Counted from the first letter of the stretch, positions 1 to 12,187 are shown. The stretch: DNA of 64,000 bases from Ptychodera flava (GCF_041260155.1 NC_091929.1:32105962-32169961); one strand, 5' to 3'. Notes: generated from the sequence alone by a model not told the origin. Numbers and translations are program-made.

Positions 1-43
1 AACTATTACTTGATAATTGTGTCTTATATAGTTCATTATCGTA

Positions 44-387
44 GAGGTAGAACGCGCCTCGGGACAGATATTCGGACTCTTAAACTTTTCCAATTCCTTT
101 CTGATATACCACTTGTTTGGGTTCATTTTTAAGCTCTTGGTGTAAGAAACTTTTCACGGTCTTCGTTTTTCGAAAATTCTGTTTTTCCCATAGAGTTAAC
201 ACAGGGATGGCGGTCATTTTAATTTCAAATATCGGCAAATCTTTGGTCATTTATTGCTCTAGTATCAAATTTGCACGGTGACCTGCGATTTTTTGTTCTT
301 TATTTTGAAAGAGAACGGTTGAAAGTGTATTGAGGAAAGTTTGAGCAAAAGTTTAAGTCTTTGACTTTCGAGGCGCATACTACCTAA
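44..387 (+). mobile_element. MITE family A, full copy
   Basis: Non-coding element of about 345 bp whose ends are inverted: it opens with AGGTAGAACGCGCCTCG and closes with CGAGGCGCATACTACCT. The interior (GGACAGATATTCGGACTC, then a stretch containing GATGGCGG and CATTTTAAT, then GCACGGTGACC) recurs at about ten other places in the window, in both orientations. No open frame is present, so it is a non-autonomous DNA transposon copy. The superfamily is unknown; the flanks suggest a TA or TTAA target. Confidence 0.75.
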
Positions 388-741
388 CGACCAGCAAATG
401 AATGTTTAAAACATCTCTAGTCAAGTTGGCTAAGGTAATGTACGGGATTTTTTTATTTTGAACCTCTGTGCAATGGTTCCCATAGATGTTTGTCAGGACG
501 CATGCTGTTTGTACTTTCTCGAGATTGAAAGCGTTCCAGGGCCGCGCTCACGGATTCCGGAAATTCGATACCCAAGGTTTGGTATGCAGTGTCCGATGTC
601 TTCACGTACACCAAAGGTGCTGCACAGTTGGAATAAATTTGTGTAGACAACGGCAAAGCAAATAAAACACTGGAACATAGCCGTGTTTGATTAGCCGGAG
701 TAGTCACTAATCGGACAACCAGTGATCCTCGACCGCCGCTT

Positions 742-1067
742 TAAGGTAGAATGCGCCCCGGGGACAGATATTCGGACTCTCAAACTTTTACAATTCTCTT
801 CTAATCTATCACTTGTTTGGGGTCATTTTAAAGCTCTTGGTGAAAGAAAACTTTTCACGGCTTAGTTTTTCGAAATTCGAAAATTTATTTTTCTCCAAAG
901 AGTTATCACAGGAATGGCGGCCATTTTGACTTTCGAATATCGGTTAATCTTGAGTTATTTGTTTCTCTATTACCAAAATTTGCACGGTGACACCCGATTT
1001 TTATTTTTATTTTGCAAGAGAATGGTTGGAAAGTATAAGGTTTTGCTTTCGAGGCGCGAACTACCGT
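742..1067 (+). mobile_element. MITE family A copy
   Basis: Second copy of the AAGGTAGAATGCGCC element, in the same orientation as the one at the start of the window, about 325 bp long. Its right terminus has drifted (CGAGGCGCGAACTACCG). A further fragment in the opposite orientation follows immediately, so this spot has taken repeated insertions or a local inversion. Confidence 0.7.
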
Positions 1068-1082
1068 AAATGATATTGTTTA

Positions 1083-1245
1083 AACTTTCCTAAAATGAAA
1101 CTTTAAGCTTTTCCTTATCATATCAAAAAAAAAAATTCAGGGGTCTCCGTACAAAGTTTTGTACTAGAGAAACAAATTACCAGACACCGATATTTGAAAT
1201 TCAAAATGGCCGTCATCCCCTGTGTTAACTCTGTGGGCGAAAACT
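1083..1245 (-). mobile_element. MITE family A fragment, inverted
   Basis: The sequence reads as the reverse complement of the 3' half of family A (TACTAGAGAAACAAATTACC, then AAAATGGCCGTCATCCCCTG, then GTTAACTCTGTGG). The outer inverted terminus is missing on at least one side, so it is a truncated copy. Confidence 0.6.
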
Positions 1246-1489
1246 TGGCCTACAGGGACAACGTGGATGGTATAACCAAATAAAGAACACTTTTAACGCT
1301 CAATATGCTCATATACGCTTTAATGTGCGAGTTGTCCAAAGCAGCCACAGTGGTGCCACTTTTGCCGCACAAAAAAGATGTGGCAACTTGAATACAACAT
1401 TGTGTCTATGCTGTTACATTAATCCGTACGTTGTTCTGGCGAATAGCGCCATAAAATGAGTGTTTGGCGCGTTTGTAAATAAATTTATT

Positions 1490-1990
1490 ACATGCCTCGT
1501 ATAACGAACGTTATGGCAACTCATCGATGACGTCACAGGCCGCATATCATTGTTTGACTGAAAGTGAACCGGAACTATTTTCAACTTGACAACCTTGGGA
1601 TTTAAAAATGATCAAGTTACAAGTTTACATAGGAAATCCAATTTTTAGAAAACTGTGCATGAAAAACCGATAAACCGCATACATTTATTTACATGTATGA
1701 ATGCGCCATTCGACGATGAAAATCGATCTATTTTATATGGATTTTCGACTTACATGAAAATATAGCATATGAGTGTCATTTGCAAATAAACCAAACATTT
1801 GGAGTGAAAACTGTGTAAGATAGGCATTGAATAAAACATTATTGCCCAAACGTCGAACCATGTATCTCAGGGGCAAGCGACCATTTGCCCTCCTGACGTC
1901 AAGCAACGTCACGTCCCTTAGGCACATAGTCCCTTGTCTTGGCTGTAATATATGATACGAACATGACATCATTGAATCATAAACACGGAT
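1490..1990 (+). repeat. ~480-bp repeat with internal stem-loop, left copy
   Basis: This stretch matches the reverse complement of about 6600-7080. Shared landmarks are ACTGAAAGTGAACCGGAAC, then TACATAGGAAATCCA, then a stem-loop built on CCATTTGCC with CACATAGTCCCTTGT at its end. No coding frame is apparent. It lies just downstream of the last exon of sulfotransferase copy A, and its partner lies in that gene's intron 1, so the pair brackets exons 2-4. It could be a dispersed transposon or a duplicated regulatory segment. Confidence 0.6.
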
Positions 1991-4134
1991 TATAAGGGAT
2001 CGTGACTGGCAAGATAGATTTGTGAGTTTAAGATTCACCATTCTCTTGAAGGAACACTTTGAACCCTGGGTAATGGAAAGACCACAAAACATGGAACTGT
2101 CTCAGTGATTTTATATCAAAACGTCTTTCAGGTATTTGGTAAAATACCAGTAGGTATATTCTGCCAGGGTACTGGATCTTGTCCATGTTCGACCAGGAAG
2201 TCAGAAACTCTTTCCATGACCATCTGTGCGTAACGTTTGATAGGCGGCGAAGAACATCCCTGTAAAGCTGCGATTTGTCACTGTATTTGCGATGGTAGTT
2301 CCCCTCTATATTCCCCCGCACACATTCCAGTCTCTCGTTATCGACTGTCAAATTCAGGAACTTCACCACACGCCGTAATTCACGAACAGCGTCCTCTTTG
2401 ATGTTTTCATAATGAACTACCAGGATGGGCTTGCCTATTCCAATCCAATTGTTGACAAATCGTTCATACAGATGCACTTGCCATTCCAAAACAGAGAACC
2501 ATTCTGAGGAGAAATATTGGAACAAGTATGGTGATTGTAAAGATACATGTAAATTAAAGGCAAAGATATTCCCTGCTAGATTGGGATTTGGGGGAAGAAT
2601 TTTTGTTTCTCGTTTGGTGGGTTTCGTTTTGCACCTAGTCAATTCTTGGCGCGACGGATGCTGTCAAAGGGAAAAATTGAGGTGTCATCTTGACCGAATT
2701 TGATCAACATGTGCAGATATTCGAAGATCACAGTTCCAATATCACTATGGCGCTTAGCAAACGGCTTGGATTCAAAACTTTATATGAAATACTAGAGTCA
2801 AAATTAATAAAATTACTTGTAGTAATAAAGAAAGTGACCAGACGGTTTGGAGTTGAAATCTTTATCAGAAATATCACAGTCGAAATCAATAAAATCAAAT
2901 AAAGTAAACCGTTGCACAAAAAACATCAACCCCACCCCTCCGCCACCCCAGGGGATTTACTGTTGTACCCTATGCCTCACCTGCTAAAATACGGTAGTTT
3001 GATACTTGTGAAGCAAACTGGTAGAGTACGGTTATCGCTTAGACTTGGTTCAAGTCGGTGAATTTTCAAAAATAAAATCATCTATAACAGTTTCTCTTGT
3101 ATCTACCCTATTTCATACAAACCTATATATTTGGAATTTGGCAGCCCACGCCAGAGGTTTTCTAGCGATTACACGCGTAACCTTTGAGTCTGCGCAGTAG
3201 TGAGTTAGTTTCGGATTCTGTGATTCCGGGAGAAACTCCCCTGTCCAGCGTTCACCCCTCTCATTGCGTTCACCCAACTCACGCGTTTCACATGAAAATA
3301 GAGGACAAATCATCGCGTTCCCCCCTCCTCCCACTAAAACATTCACAATCACAGACTTGAACAAAGTCTAGGTAATAGCTTTGTGTATACCATATTGAAC
3401 AAACTGGCGAATAGTTATCACACCTTCATCAAAGCGATGCAAAAGTCGTTCAAAAATGCATTAAGCAAAGCAAGACCTATTATAGATCCTTGAGGTACCC
3501 CTTTCAACAATTCTAGCCATTCACTAACACTGCCAGAAAGCGGCTTGACATGCTGTAAACAGTAAAAGGCGCTGTCTATGATTAGCTGAATGACCCCTGC
3601 TCCAAATTCAGTATACATACCTCTGTCGTTTCTCAGGCTACTATTCCACGCAACCATTCCAGTTTGATTTATTGTCTCTCTGCGATTTCTTTCTGAAATT
3701 GCAAGATTGCAAGGATTTCGGAGTAATAAAATCACTGCTCGAACTTGCCGCTCAACTCCTGTCAACCCAGGACGGTCAAAGTCGACCCAATGCGTTTTAA
3801 AAGTCAAAGTTGTGCCACTGGTAATGTTTTCCATCTCCCCACCGTATCCTGTTGACAAATGCGAGGGGAAATAATGGTCATTTTAATTGAAGTTGCCACT
3901 ACCACTTATATCCACCATTAACACGATTGGAACTAAATTGGGATCATTGGATCTTCATGTTTTTCAAATTTCTCAAAAATGCTAGGTGCCCTATAGCTGA
4001 ATGTTGCAATATTACAAATTGCTCATAAAAAAGCAGATGAGCTTATATTTGCAGATGAAACTGACAGAACTTCACCATTAAATTATCCCAAATTAGTTCC
4101 AGTCGTGTTCATTATAGTCGTAGTCATCATTTTC

Positions 4135-4160
4135 TCCTCCTCCTCTGCTTCCTTCTCATT

Positions 4161-4211
<51 letters not shown>

Positions 4212-4303
4212 TTCGTCGTCGTCGTCGTCATCATCATCATCACCACCATCATCATCATCATCATCATCACCACCACCACCATCACCACCACCATCTGTAT
4301 TCT
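4135..4303 (+). repeat. (ATC/TCA)n trinucleotide microsatellite
   Basis: About 170 bp of TCA/TCC/CAC triplets with few interruptions, inside... the region upstream of exon 3 of sulfotransferase copy A (intron 2). The long serine-rich open frame across it is a by-product of the repeat. Confidence 0.9.
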
Positions 4304-4574
4304 ATTGACACAATTTTTTTCTTTTCATGAAATGCTTATCGTAAATGATAATAAACAGCTTACGAAGTGATAAATATAAGAAAGTACAGACATTCAGACT
4401 ATATGCGTAGCATAACAGACAGCGATCCCAGCAAGTTTTGGTGGGTTCATAAAATTACCTGCAAAACATCGACTATAAATTACCCCAAAAACAGCCATAA
4501 ATCCAAATAATATCGATCGTACGCAACTCAAGTGTCAGATAAATCCGCACCATATGTATTGACAGGGTCATTAA

Positions 4575-4759
4575 AGTCATACTGTCACCTGTTCCAATTT
4601 TACCACAGTTACCATGGAAAGAGAAAATCTAACCAATCACAGATTTTAAGCGGGTTGCCGCTTTTTAAAGACAGCGCCCCCACATGGGCATTTTGAATAT
4701 TAAGGAACGCCTTTTTGACCATATATGGGCATATTTAGATTACAGGTGACTGTATACCT
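4575..4759 (+). mobile_element. MITE family B copy with TTAA flanks
   Basis: A 185-bp non-coding element with inverted ends (ATACTGTCACCTGT on the left, ACAGGTGACTGTATACCT on the right), flanked on both sides by TTAA (4571-4574 and 4760-4763). The interior contains CCACAGTTACCATGGAAAG and ACCATATATGGGCATATTTA. Two further copies lie at 23.2 and 29.9 kb. TTAA duplication is the signature of piggyBac-like target choice, but no transposase is present to confirm it. It sits in intron 2 of sulfotransferase copy A. Confidence 0.8.
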
Positions 4760-4991
4760 TTAACTAATTAGCATACATTTCCCGCATATACCGGAAATAA
4801 CGTCAACGCCTTCTTGATCTGTTATAAAGGCAGCCAATACCGATAATAATTTTACCATATTGTCTTATCAGGAAGCACTGTGTACATTTCTGGCACATTT
4901 TGCAAGCTTGTTCAACGAATCAACAAATTTTGTAATTTGCTCGGAAAAGTCAGGACATTGTTTTCAAGAGAAATAGGCTTTGTGCTATGAT

Positions 4992-5112
4992 ATTATTCAT
5001 AAAATACGGGGATTTATGTCAAAGTATATTGTGCAGCGGAGGTATTGTCTCTCGGACAATACCTCCACTGCACAGTGTAGTCGGACATAAGTCCCGGTAT
5101 TTTGTGAATAAC
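4992..5112. repeat. Foldback palindrome
   Basis: Inverted repeat whose arms run from TTATTCATAAAATACGGGGA to TCCCGGTATTTTGTGAATAA, with an inner perfect stretch (GGAGGTATTGTC / GACAATACCTCC) around a five-base loop. It is one of several palindromes in the window that have no open frame; probably a foldback-type transposon remnant. Confidence 0.7.
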
Positions 5113-5621
5113 CTTATTATAATTCACCTTCTTGTCCAATTTTAGCAGAAAAATGTCGAAATTAAGGCGTTTTTAAGCTGAGTAACCGCGAGTTGACTGG
5201 GAACGCGTTCAGGCGTCCGGTATTAAAGTGAAAAGAACGATATTTTTACCCGCGCAGCGCAGTGCACGCGGTAAAAATTTTAGGTTAGCAGCATAATATC
5301 ACTCATGTTTTTTTCACGCATATTTGGGTCAAATTATCACCTCGCTTCGCTCGGCGTATTTCCAGCGAAACATGCTAATTCTCCCCCCCGAGTTCTTATA
5401 TCCGCAATCAAATAGTCTCGCTTGCCAATTATAACCTCTAATTCGCAGGTTCGGGAATGACCGCTATTCACTGCGTGAAATACTGAATGTTTTCGAAGTA
5501 TATTTCATGTACAAAATGTAAAATCTTCTCTTGTTTCCCCCCATGGTGGTGACGTTAAGGTAGTATGAGGTCAAAGGTCAGAAATTGTGCAATGACACCT
5601 AAAGTTCTCCGCGTCAAAGCA

Positions 5622-5650
5622 TAGACCCTCGAGAAAAACTCGAGGGTCTA
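5622..5650. repeat. Short perfect hairpin TAGACCCTCGAG
   Basis: TAGACCCTCGAG, five A-rich loop bases, then CTCGAGGGTCTA: a 12-bp perfect stem. A related hairpin starting ATAGACC and closing GGTCTAT occurs at 38224-38243. This suggests a dispersed micro-palindrome family rather than a terminator, as the surroundings are non-coding eukaryotic DNA. Confidence 0.5.
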
Positions 5651-6599
5651 CGGCCAAAGTTATTTGACTCCGCGTCCTCTGATACCGAAACTGACTCTGC
5701 GACGAAAATTTTTAAAAACAATTACATGATTTGGTATCATTTTTATTATTTACCTTCAAGTGATCGATAACCGAGTGTGTTTTAAGATTTAGTTCAGTTC
5801 CAAGGGAACGTTTCAGAAACATGGTTCGGAAGAAAATCATGGGTACTTCAACTTCAATTAGGAATATTTTTCAGGGTTCTCTCCATGAGGATGTGCGAGC
5901 TTCGCCACCCCCTCCTCTGTTTTCATGTGTCAATAACCTTACAAAAGGTTACATGTTCACGGGGGGGGGGGGAAGGGAAGGATATGCAAATTCTGCATCG
6001 TGATTGTCCCTCTTTGTTTCAAAGCTAATGAATAAGACTTCCTTCACAATAACTTTGAGTAGCTTACCAGTATCCGCTAACACTTGATATCGGTACTGTG
6101 AGCCGTGTAGAAACCGGTCGCTTGTTGTATCAAGTGACGGGTCCACGTATTTCCTGCACCGGGTGGGCTCGCTAGAGCTACCATCGGGAACGTACCGGGG
6201 GCAGCCAAGCGAACGGAGCAGTTGAGTTCGCGAGATTTCACATCGTGGACATCTGAAATAAAAAGAATGCACATATTTTTCAAAATTACTGGATCAATAA
6301 TGGGGATCCCGAGGCAATGGCCATTATCGGCGACAATGAAACATCGCAACCAGTTAGCCCGAGGCAATCACCAAAATATACCACGAGATTTGACCAGTTT
6401 ACTAATATATGCATGAGCGATAGATAACAGTATATTGAAGTTCTAGCATGGAATATCAAAAAGAGACTTTTTCTCTTGCCGAGAGCTCACGCGTGTGACA
6501 ACCGTGCTATATCGCGAATATGTGACGGTTCTTATCACGTCTTGACCAATCAGATCGCTGCATTTCCACCATCAATATACTGGTATGATATAATATGAA

Positions 6600-7080
6600 A
6601 TAACTGTATTGTGATGAAGCAAATATTATACATATAGTCCAAACAAACTACTATGTGCCCGAGGGTAGGTGACCATTTGCCTTACGCCAGGAGAGCAAAT
6701 GGTCTCCTGCCTCGAGGGTACATAGTCCCTTGTTTTGGCTACAGTATTTTATTATATTCCTTTCATATAGTTTTCATTCCTAAATGTTTGAGTTTATTTG
6801 CAACTCATTTGATTTATAGACGAAAATTCGCTGAAAATAGCACAAACATCGCGTTGGTGTATCATCGTTAAGCAGTTTATCGATTTAAAAAAAAAATAAT
6901 TTTCCAATAAACTGGATTTCCTATGTAAAACATGTAATTTCAACATTTTAAATCCCAAAATGTCAAACTGAAAATAGTTCCGGTTCACTTTCAGTCAAAT
7001 GATGACTGCGCGGCCCGCGACTGCACCGAGGGGTTACCATAGAATCCTACGGAGCGCGCGATGTTTGATATATGAGGCAT
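6600..7080 (-). repeat. ~480-bp repeat with internal stem-loop, right copy
   Basis: Inverted partner of 1490-1990. It keeps the block ending GTTCCGGTTCACTTTCAGT and a stronger stem-loop: ACTATGTGCCCGAGGG at one side, GACCATTTGCC / GGAGAGCAAATGGTC inside, and CTCGAGGGTACATAGT at the other. It lies in intron 1 of sulfotransferase copy A. Confidence 0.6.
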
Positions 7081-7464
7081 GCAAAAAACAAAGTCAGGTA
7101 AATCTTCAAGCTAGCAACACCAAGCATAGATTTTTGGCTTTTTCAATTACATCCCTCACACTTCACTCCCTAGTATAGCTCCACAAGTTTGATCGAATAC
7201 ACTGTGACAGCTAACCATCTTCATTGAATTCTACACTGCCGCCCTGTATGTTCTCGGAAGACGATTGTCATGAAAAGGGTGCATTTACTCCCATCAAACC
7301 AATATTTAAGCTTTCATTATAGAAGTCAGTCGGAGGAAGTCTATCTGATTCATTACATATGACTAAAACTAAGACCCTCGACATAAGGTCATATATGCAG
7401 AGGTGGTGGCAAAGTAACTGCACTTTTGGTATTATTGTAATCGTTTTACCCGGGAGTGCGTCAG

Positions 7465-7700
7465 TAAGGTAGCATGCGCGTCGGGACAAATATTTGGACT
7501 CTCTAACTTTTACAATACTTGATTAGTCTACCCTCTTATGGGGGCCTGTTTTGAAGATGATTCATTTAGACTTTCACCGGCTTAATTTTGTGAAAAGCGA
7601 AAATTGTATTTTTCTCCATTATATGTTAGTTAACACAGGGATGTGGTCATTTTGAATTTCGAGATTCGGTAAATAGTGAATGTGTTCTGTGCAGATAGCT
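7465..7700 (+). mobile_element. MITE family A copy, 3'-truncated
   Basis: Begins TAAGGTAGCATGCGCGTCGG and follows the family A interior through CATTTTGAATTTCGAGATTC. The right half and right terminus are absent. It lies in intron 1 of sulfotransferase copy A. Confidence 0.65.
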
Positions 7701-8698
7701 GTAAGTCAAGGTCTACATTTTATGTCCCTGCCACTTCAATTTTGCATCAGTGATAACTGGAGAAAAATACATAAGGAACAGACTCTTTTGGAAAGCGTTG
7801 TACTCCTGAATGTGAGTGCCTTCGACAAGTTGGCTTAATAACAGCATGTGACTCATACCAACGTAAACAGACCATGACGACAGTAAAATTGCTTTTTGAA
7901 AATAATTCAGAATCTGGTCGTGTGTTTTTTGTTTCTAACTCTGACAACTGAGTCGGTCACATAGTGAATACATGTAGTTAAAACAAAGATCTACAACTTA
8001 CATCATATTGCGTATAAACCCTGAAATGTGTTTTCAAATGTCTGTCAGGGCAAGAAAAGTATCCGTTTGCAGTTAGTGCTTGTATCACAAATGTTGTCAA
8101 AGTGTGGCCGTAGGCGGCGCGCCCCGACAGAATGTTCCGGCGGTGGATTTGGAGACGCACACTCGAGTGTGTGCAAAATTACATGGCCGCTATCGTAAAA
8201 AAAACAAACAAACAAACAAAACAAAACAAGCAAAAAAGAAACAACAAAACACGAATTAATCCAAGTAAATATCACTTGGTGATGCGTTAATCTACAGAAT
8301 TCTGAGGGAAATCGATTGCCCAATTATGCCTATTTCAGACAAAAAGTGATAATTATTTTTACTTTTAACGATTGAAACATCTTTTTCCAAAGCCTTCATT
8401 GGCTGATTATTATTTTTTCCAACATAAATGGATAATTCCCCACCCCTTCCCCCGAAAGTAAATATATCTCCCCTTACCTTGAACAATAACTCTATGCTTC
8501 GACACAGGAAGTGGCGCAACACTGTTGGCAATCAGAGGTGTGAATATTCCACGTTGAAATATCACGGCAATGAAAATGTATGTCGACAACGAAGTGCAGA
8601 GAGCAGCAAGGCAGTGCTTTAACTTATTATTCGTATTACCGGTTGACATCTCTGAACCTAGAAAATTCGGAAAATATCGGTACCAAAGAATTATATAC

Positions 8699-8699
<1 letters not shown>

Positions 8700-8731
<32 letters not shown>

Positions 8732-8801
8732 TGTATGTATGTATGTATGTATGTATGTATGTATGTATGTATGTATGTATGTATGTATGTATGTATGTAT
8801 G

Positions 8802-8832
<31 letters not shown>

Positions 8833-8912
8833 GTATGTATGAATGTATGAATGTATGTATGTATGAATGATGAATGTATGTATGTATGTATGTATGTATG
8901 TATGTATGTATG

Positions 8913-8973
<61 letters not shown>

Positions 8974-9028
8974 TGTATGTATGTATGTATGTATGTATGT
9001 GTGTGTGTATGTATGTATGTACGTACGT

Positions 9029-9113
<85 letters not shown>
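8700..9113 (+). repeat. (ATGT)n followed by (AT)n microsatellite
   Basis: About 325 bp of near-perfect TATG repeats (8702-9025) that pass into about 85 bp of pure AT (9028-9113). It starts about 50 bp upstream of the putative start codon of sulfotransferase copy A on the minus strand, so it may lie in its 5' UTR or promoter. Every long open frame here is an artefact of the repeat. Confidence 0.95.
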
Positions 9114-9117
<4 letters not shown>

Positions 9118-9137
9118 TGTAGGGCTAAGAATCCATT

Positions 9138-9230
9138 CACTTCTGTCTGTAGATTGCAGGATGTATGAAACTTAAGATAAAGTAACAGATATTATTACTT
9201 TGTATTTGAAGTAATTTGTGTTATTAATTA
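9138..9230 (+). repeat. Inverted partner of the hammerhead-like sequence
   Basis: Contains GATTGCAGGATGTATGAAAC and TTTGAAGTAATTTGTGTTAT and matches the reverse complement of 9390-9475. The two face each other across the AT/GT microsatellite at 9288-9386. The catalytic-core-like heptamer is diverged in this copy. Confidence 0.5.
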
Positions 9231-9286
9231 TATCACTCTCCTTTAGCATCGACCACTGTAATTTCCCACGAGGACATATGTATACT

Positions 9287-9470
<184 letters not shown>

Positions 9471-9479
9471 AAGTATGTA

Positions 9480-12187
9480 TGTATATATGAATCTCGCTAA
9501 ATTATGAAAAGGGTTTAAAGTTTGGGATGAACAAGTTTCATGCAGAGAAAGAAAATACTGTGTACTTGTACCTGTGGATATTGAAGTGCTATTGAAGTAC
9601 CCTTGCCGAGTGGAGGGACTGTGGTATAGGCTTTTACAGTCCAGGACTGTGATTTCACAATACTTTGGTACGGGATAACACCCATGTATTGTCCGCGGTA
9701 AAGTCAACTCGTGTGCAAATATACAAATATTTGTTCACGTCAAGAACAACCATGTGCGCTACTTTCAATATTTGAACAAGGAGTAAGGAATTGAAAATTC
9801 CATCCTTGTAACTGCTCACTGTAGTACACAAGTTTGTGTGCTACATCCATGACCGTGAGGTTAAGTGTGAAGTGGGGTTACATCATGCTTGTGTGAGAAG
9901 CCTTGCTTTTTGACCTCAATATCATCTAAGATACGTGTGTCTATCATAGCATAGAGGTAAAAAAGTCCATTGTCAGCGGGAACAGGGGTAACCAGTGCGA
10001 AGATGGGAAATCGCTCCGAAGTAAAAATAGAACACATGTTTTGGCGATGTCCCTCTGGGCAGCGACGCATGAAACTTGTCAAATCAATTCCATATTTTTA
10101 TCTATGCTCTCAACAAGATGTAACATCTATCTATTCCACTTTATTCACAATTCCTTTCTTTATTTGATTTGTGGATACACTGTTTACTCCACTGTTTATT
10201 CGTAAACGAAGCGTAAGGTAAATGTCAAATGGAAATCGAACGCTTTCGTCGCTGTACCTCCCCTTCTACCACTGCATCCGGACCGTGGTTCAACCATGCG
10301 ATTTTCAACCATTGGGTAGTAGAATTTTCGTGATAGACCCCGGATCAAACATGGTGCAACATGCTCAAAATTTTCGTTGAACTGCATTTGACCATGGAAG
10401 GCAGTAGAAATCAATATATTCAAGTCCAATAAAATCCTATATTTCCGTCATAAAGCGCGCCATAAAGCTAACTTGTCGTCGCTTATTGGTGTATAGGGTT
10501 GATTTCGGCATGGAGGTAGAAAGAAAGAGTTCTACCTCCATGATTTAGCCATGAAGGTAACGTCTTGGAGGTAGCACAGATACCAAAATTAGCACAAATC
10601 TACTGCCTGCGTGATTTAGAAGACATACAAATCATAAATGTGGTGGTTCCAAAGGACCGTGACTGTCTTTTATCAGACCAAAAACATTTGCAGGCTTGAC
10701 AGGTAGGGAGTAGGTCACCTAGACCCCTGCCCGTTTCGACACCAGTAATGCACACCCCATGTCGCTGGTTGTGGTCACCTCGACCCCAGTACCCTAGTCA
10801 CTTCGACCTTGTCACACTTTATATGACAGCATCCTGTTATATGACAACATTTTAGATATATCGCGCGACTTGCCTGGCAGAATTGACGTTGTTTATTCCG
10901 TGAAAGAAATCTGCTTTCTTCAAAACATTATTTTAGCTGTTTAGATACGCAAAATAAATGGCGACAAGTGGTCTTGTAAAACAATACAATGCATCGGCCT
11001 ACGCTTGCCTATCGAGGTATATAGGGCATGGTGCGTTTCCGGCGTTACTAGCTTCCACTGAAGCCCTTCAAAGTGTTACCGAACAAAACTGACGACATGC
11101 TTTCGAGATAACGCTACAAGTTATCTTCTTAATTTTAGAGAAGGGTATGGGGTCAAGGAGACAAGGATGGAGGGATCGAGGTGACCAGAGATGACGGGGT
11201 GAAACAGTCAGAGGTCAAACAGTCCAGCAGCCATGATATTACATACAACCCGTGTATGTCACTCAGCCGTGAAAATCATCCGTTGTTTTATGACACTATC
11301 TGTCGGAAAACAATCATTTTTTACTTCCCCATCGAAAGGATCACAGATAAACTGTTGCCTTTTCGTGACCAACATTTCGACTGTTCGCAAAGAGAAATTT
11401 GGGAGGCTTTCTCAGGCGTTTACCACGAACTGGCAACATTAACTAAGATAGATTATGACTGCTTGAAACTTACTTGTGATCATCAGCTCGTGACTTGTGT
11501 CAGTGCCAAGGTTACAACCATCCTCGTCTTCAATCCAATGGAAAATAAAGTGGTGTTTTACCTCTATGCTCTAGGCCACGCACGCTTTGGCCCTCACGGT
11601 GTTTCTTGGCTTTGAGTACGCGTCACGGAAGTTACGTTTGTTTTGCAGTCATAAAACATAAAAGGCCGCTTGTGCGTCTTTGACTCCACGACAGTATTTC
11701 AATTGATATTATGTAACGCTATTCACTGCAAATGCAATGCACTGAACAATCGTTAATCGTTAATCGTTCTGGAGCCTGTCAAGTGTCGTACTATGGAGTT
11801 ACCCCTTTGACTATTCCATTCTTTTTGGGGGTGACTGAGGGTTGTGACGGGCTGTCTATTAAGCTTGGCGATAAAAAGCCAAATGAAATCAAAACAAAAT
11901 CAACTGATAATGATTTCTGATTTAGGACAAAACCAAACATTTTGTGGTATGAGTAAGATTATAGAGTGATTTTGAAAAAATGAAGTGCGTGGCGTCAGAA
12001 TAATTCCACAGGAAGAAGAACGTGTCAAAATGACTGAAATGATAGGTCGCTGTCAAATTTATTCTGTATGAGAATTTGATTTGTGCAAATTTAGAACGCA
12101 GAATTTATTGAATCGGCACGTAGTTGAACGTTGGCTGCATTGAACTTGCCAGAGATGTGGTGCAAACACAAGCGAAAGACAATATAC
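9480..12187. other. Intergenic, no gene recognised
   Basis: No convincing exon. It holds a 34-bp hairpin at 10509-10542 (CATGGAGGTAGA ... TCTACCTCCATG). Between 10.7 and 11.2 kb there is a loosely inverted pair of motifs (GTAGGTCACCTAGACCC near 10705 and GATCGAGGTGACC near 11175) that could be another decayed MITE. The 144-codon open frame at 11181-11615 has no recognisable domain. Confidence 0.5.
10509..10542. repeat. Micro-palindrome CATGGAGGTAG family
   Basis: CATGGAGGTAGA and TCTACCTCCATG are exact inverted arms around a ten-base loop. The same CATGGAGGTAG stem recurs at 21176-21202, where it interrupts a simple repeat. Confidence 0.6.

Larger units (their letters stand above)
2128..8649 (-). 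pseudogene. WSCD-like sulfotransferase, copy A (frameshifted as read)
   Basis: Golgi-type sulfotransferase gene of the WSCD (WSC-domain-containing) family, which moves sulfate from PAPS to glycans; some family members have been linked to sialic-acid sulfation. Exons on the minus strand: 8649-8478, 6252-6068, 3848-3621, 2503-2128, all with GT-AG borders and phase-1 introns, matching copy B exon for exon. Exon 1 gives a short cytoplasmic tail and one membrane segment (signal anchor). Exon 2 carries the 5'-phosphosulfate loop PPGAGNTW, exon 3 the 3'-phosphate motif LLLRNPCNLAISERNR, exon 4 the PILVVHYENIKED segment. There are no WSC domains, unlike vertebrate WSCD1/2. Compared with copy B, exon 2 and exon 4 each lack one base inside a short G or C run, which breaks the frame. 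Beyond both points the reading stays open and ends in the same GILPNT residues, so assembly error or very recent decay are both possible. Confidence 0.8.

Noticed and set aside
453-707. 84-codon minus-strand frame between two MITE copies, with an overlapping frame that starts with a signal-peptide-like stretch
   Set aside because: Two competing frames, no family match, no clear splice borders.
4105-4308. Serine-rich open frame
   Set aside because: Direct product of the TCA/TCC microsatellite.
8570-9175. Long open frames on both strands (Met-Tyr-Val-Cys and Tyr-Ile-His-Thr repeats), also at 20529-20964 and 58516-59317
   Set aside because: They are translations of ATGT and related simple repeats, which are open in every frame; no start context or domain.
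11181-11615. 144-codon open frame
   Set aside because: No recognisable domain, no splice context or paralogue, surrounded by non-coding repeats; compatible with chance.
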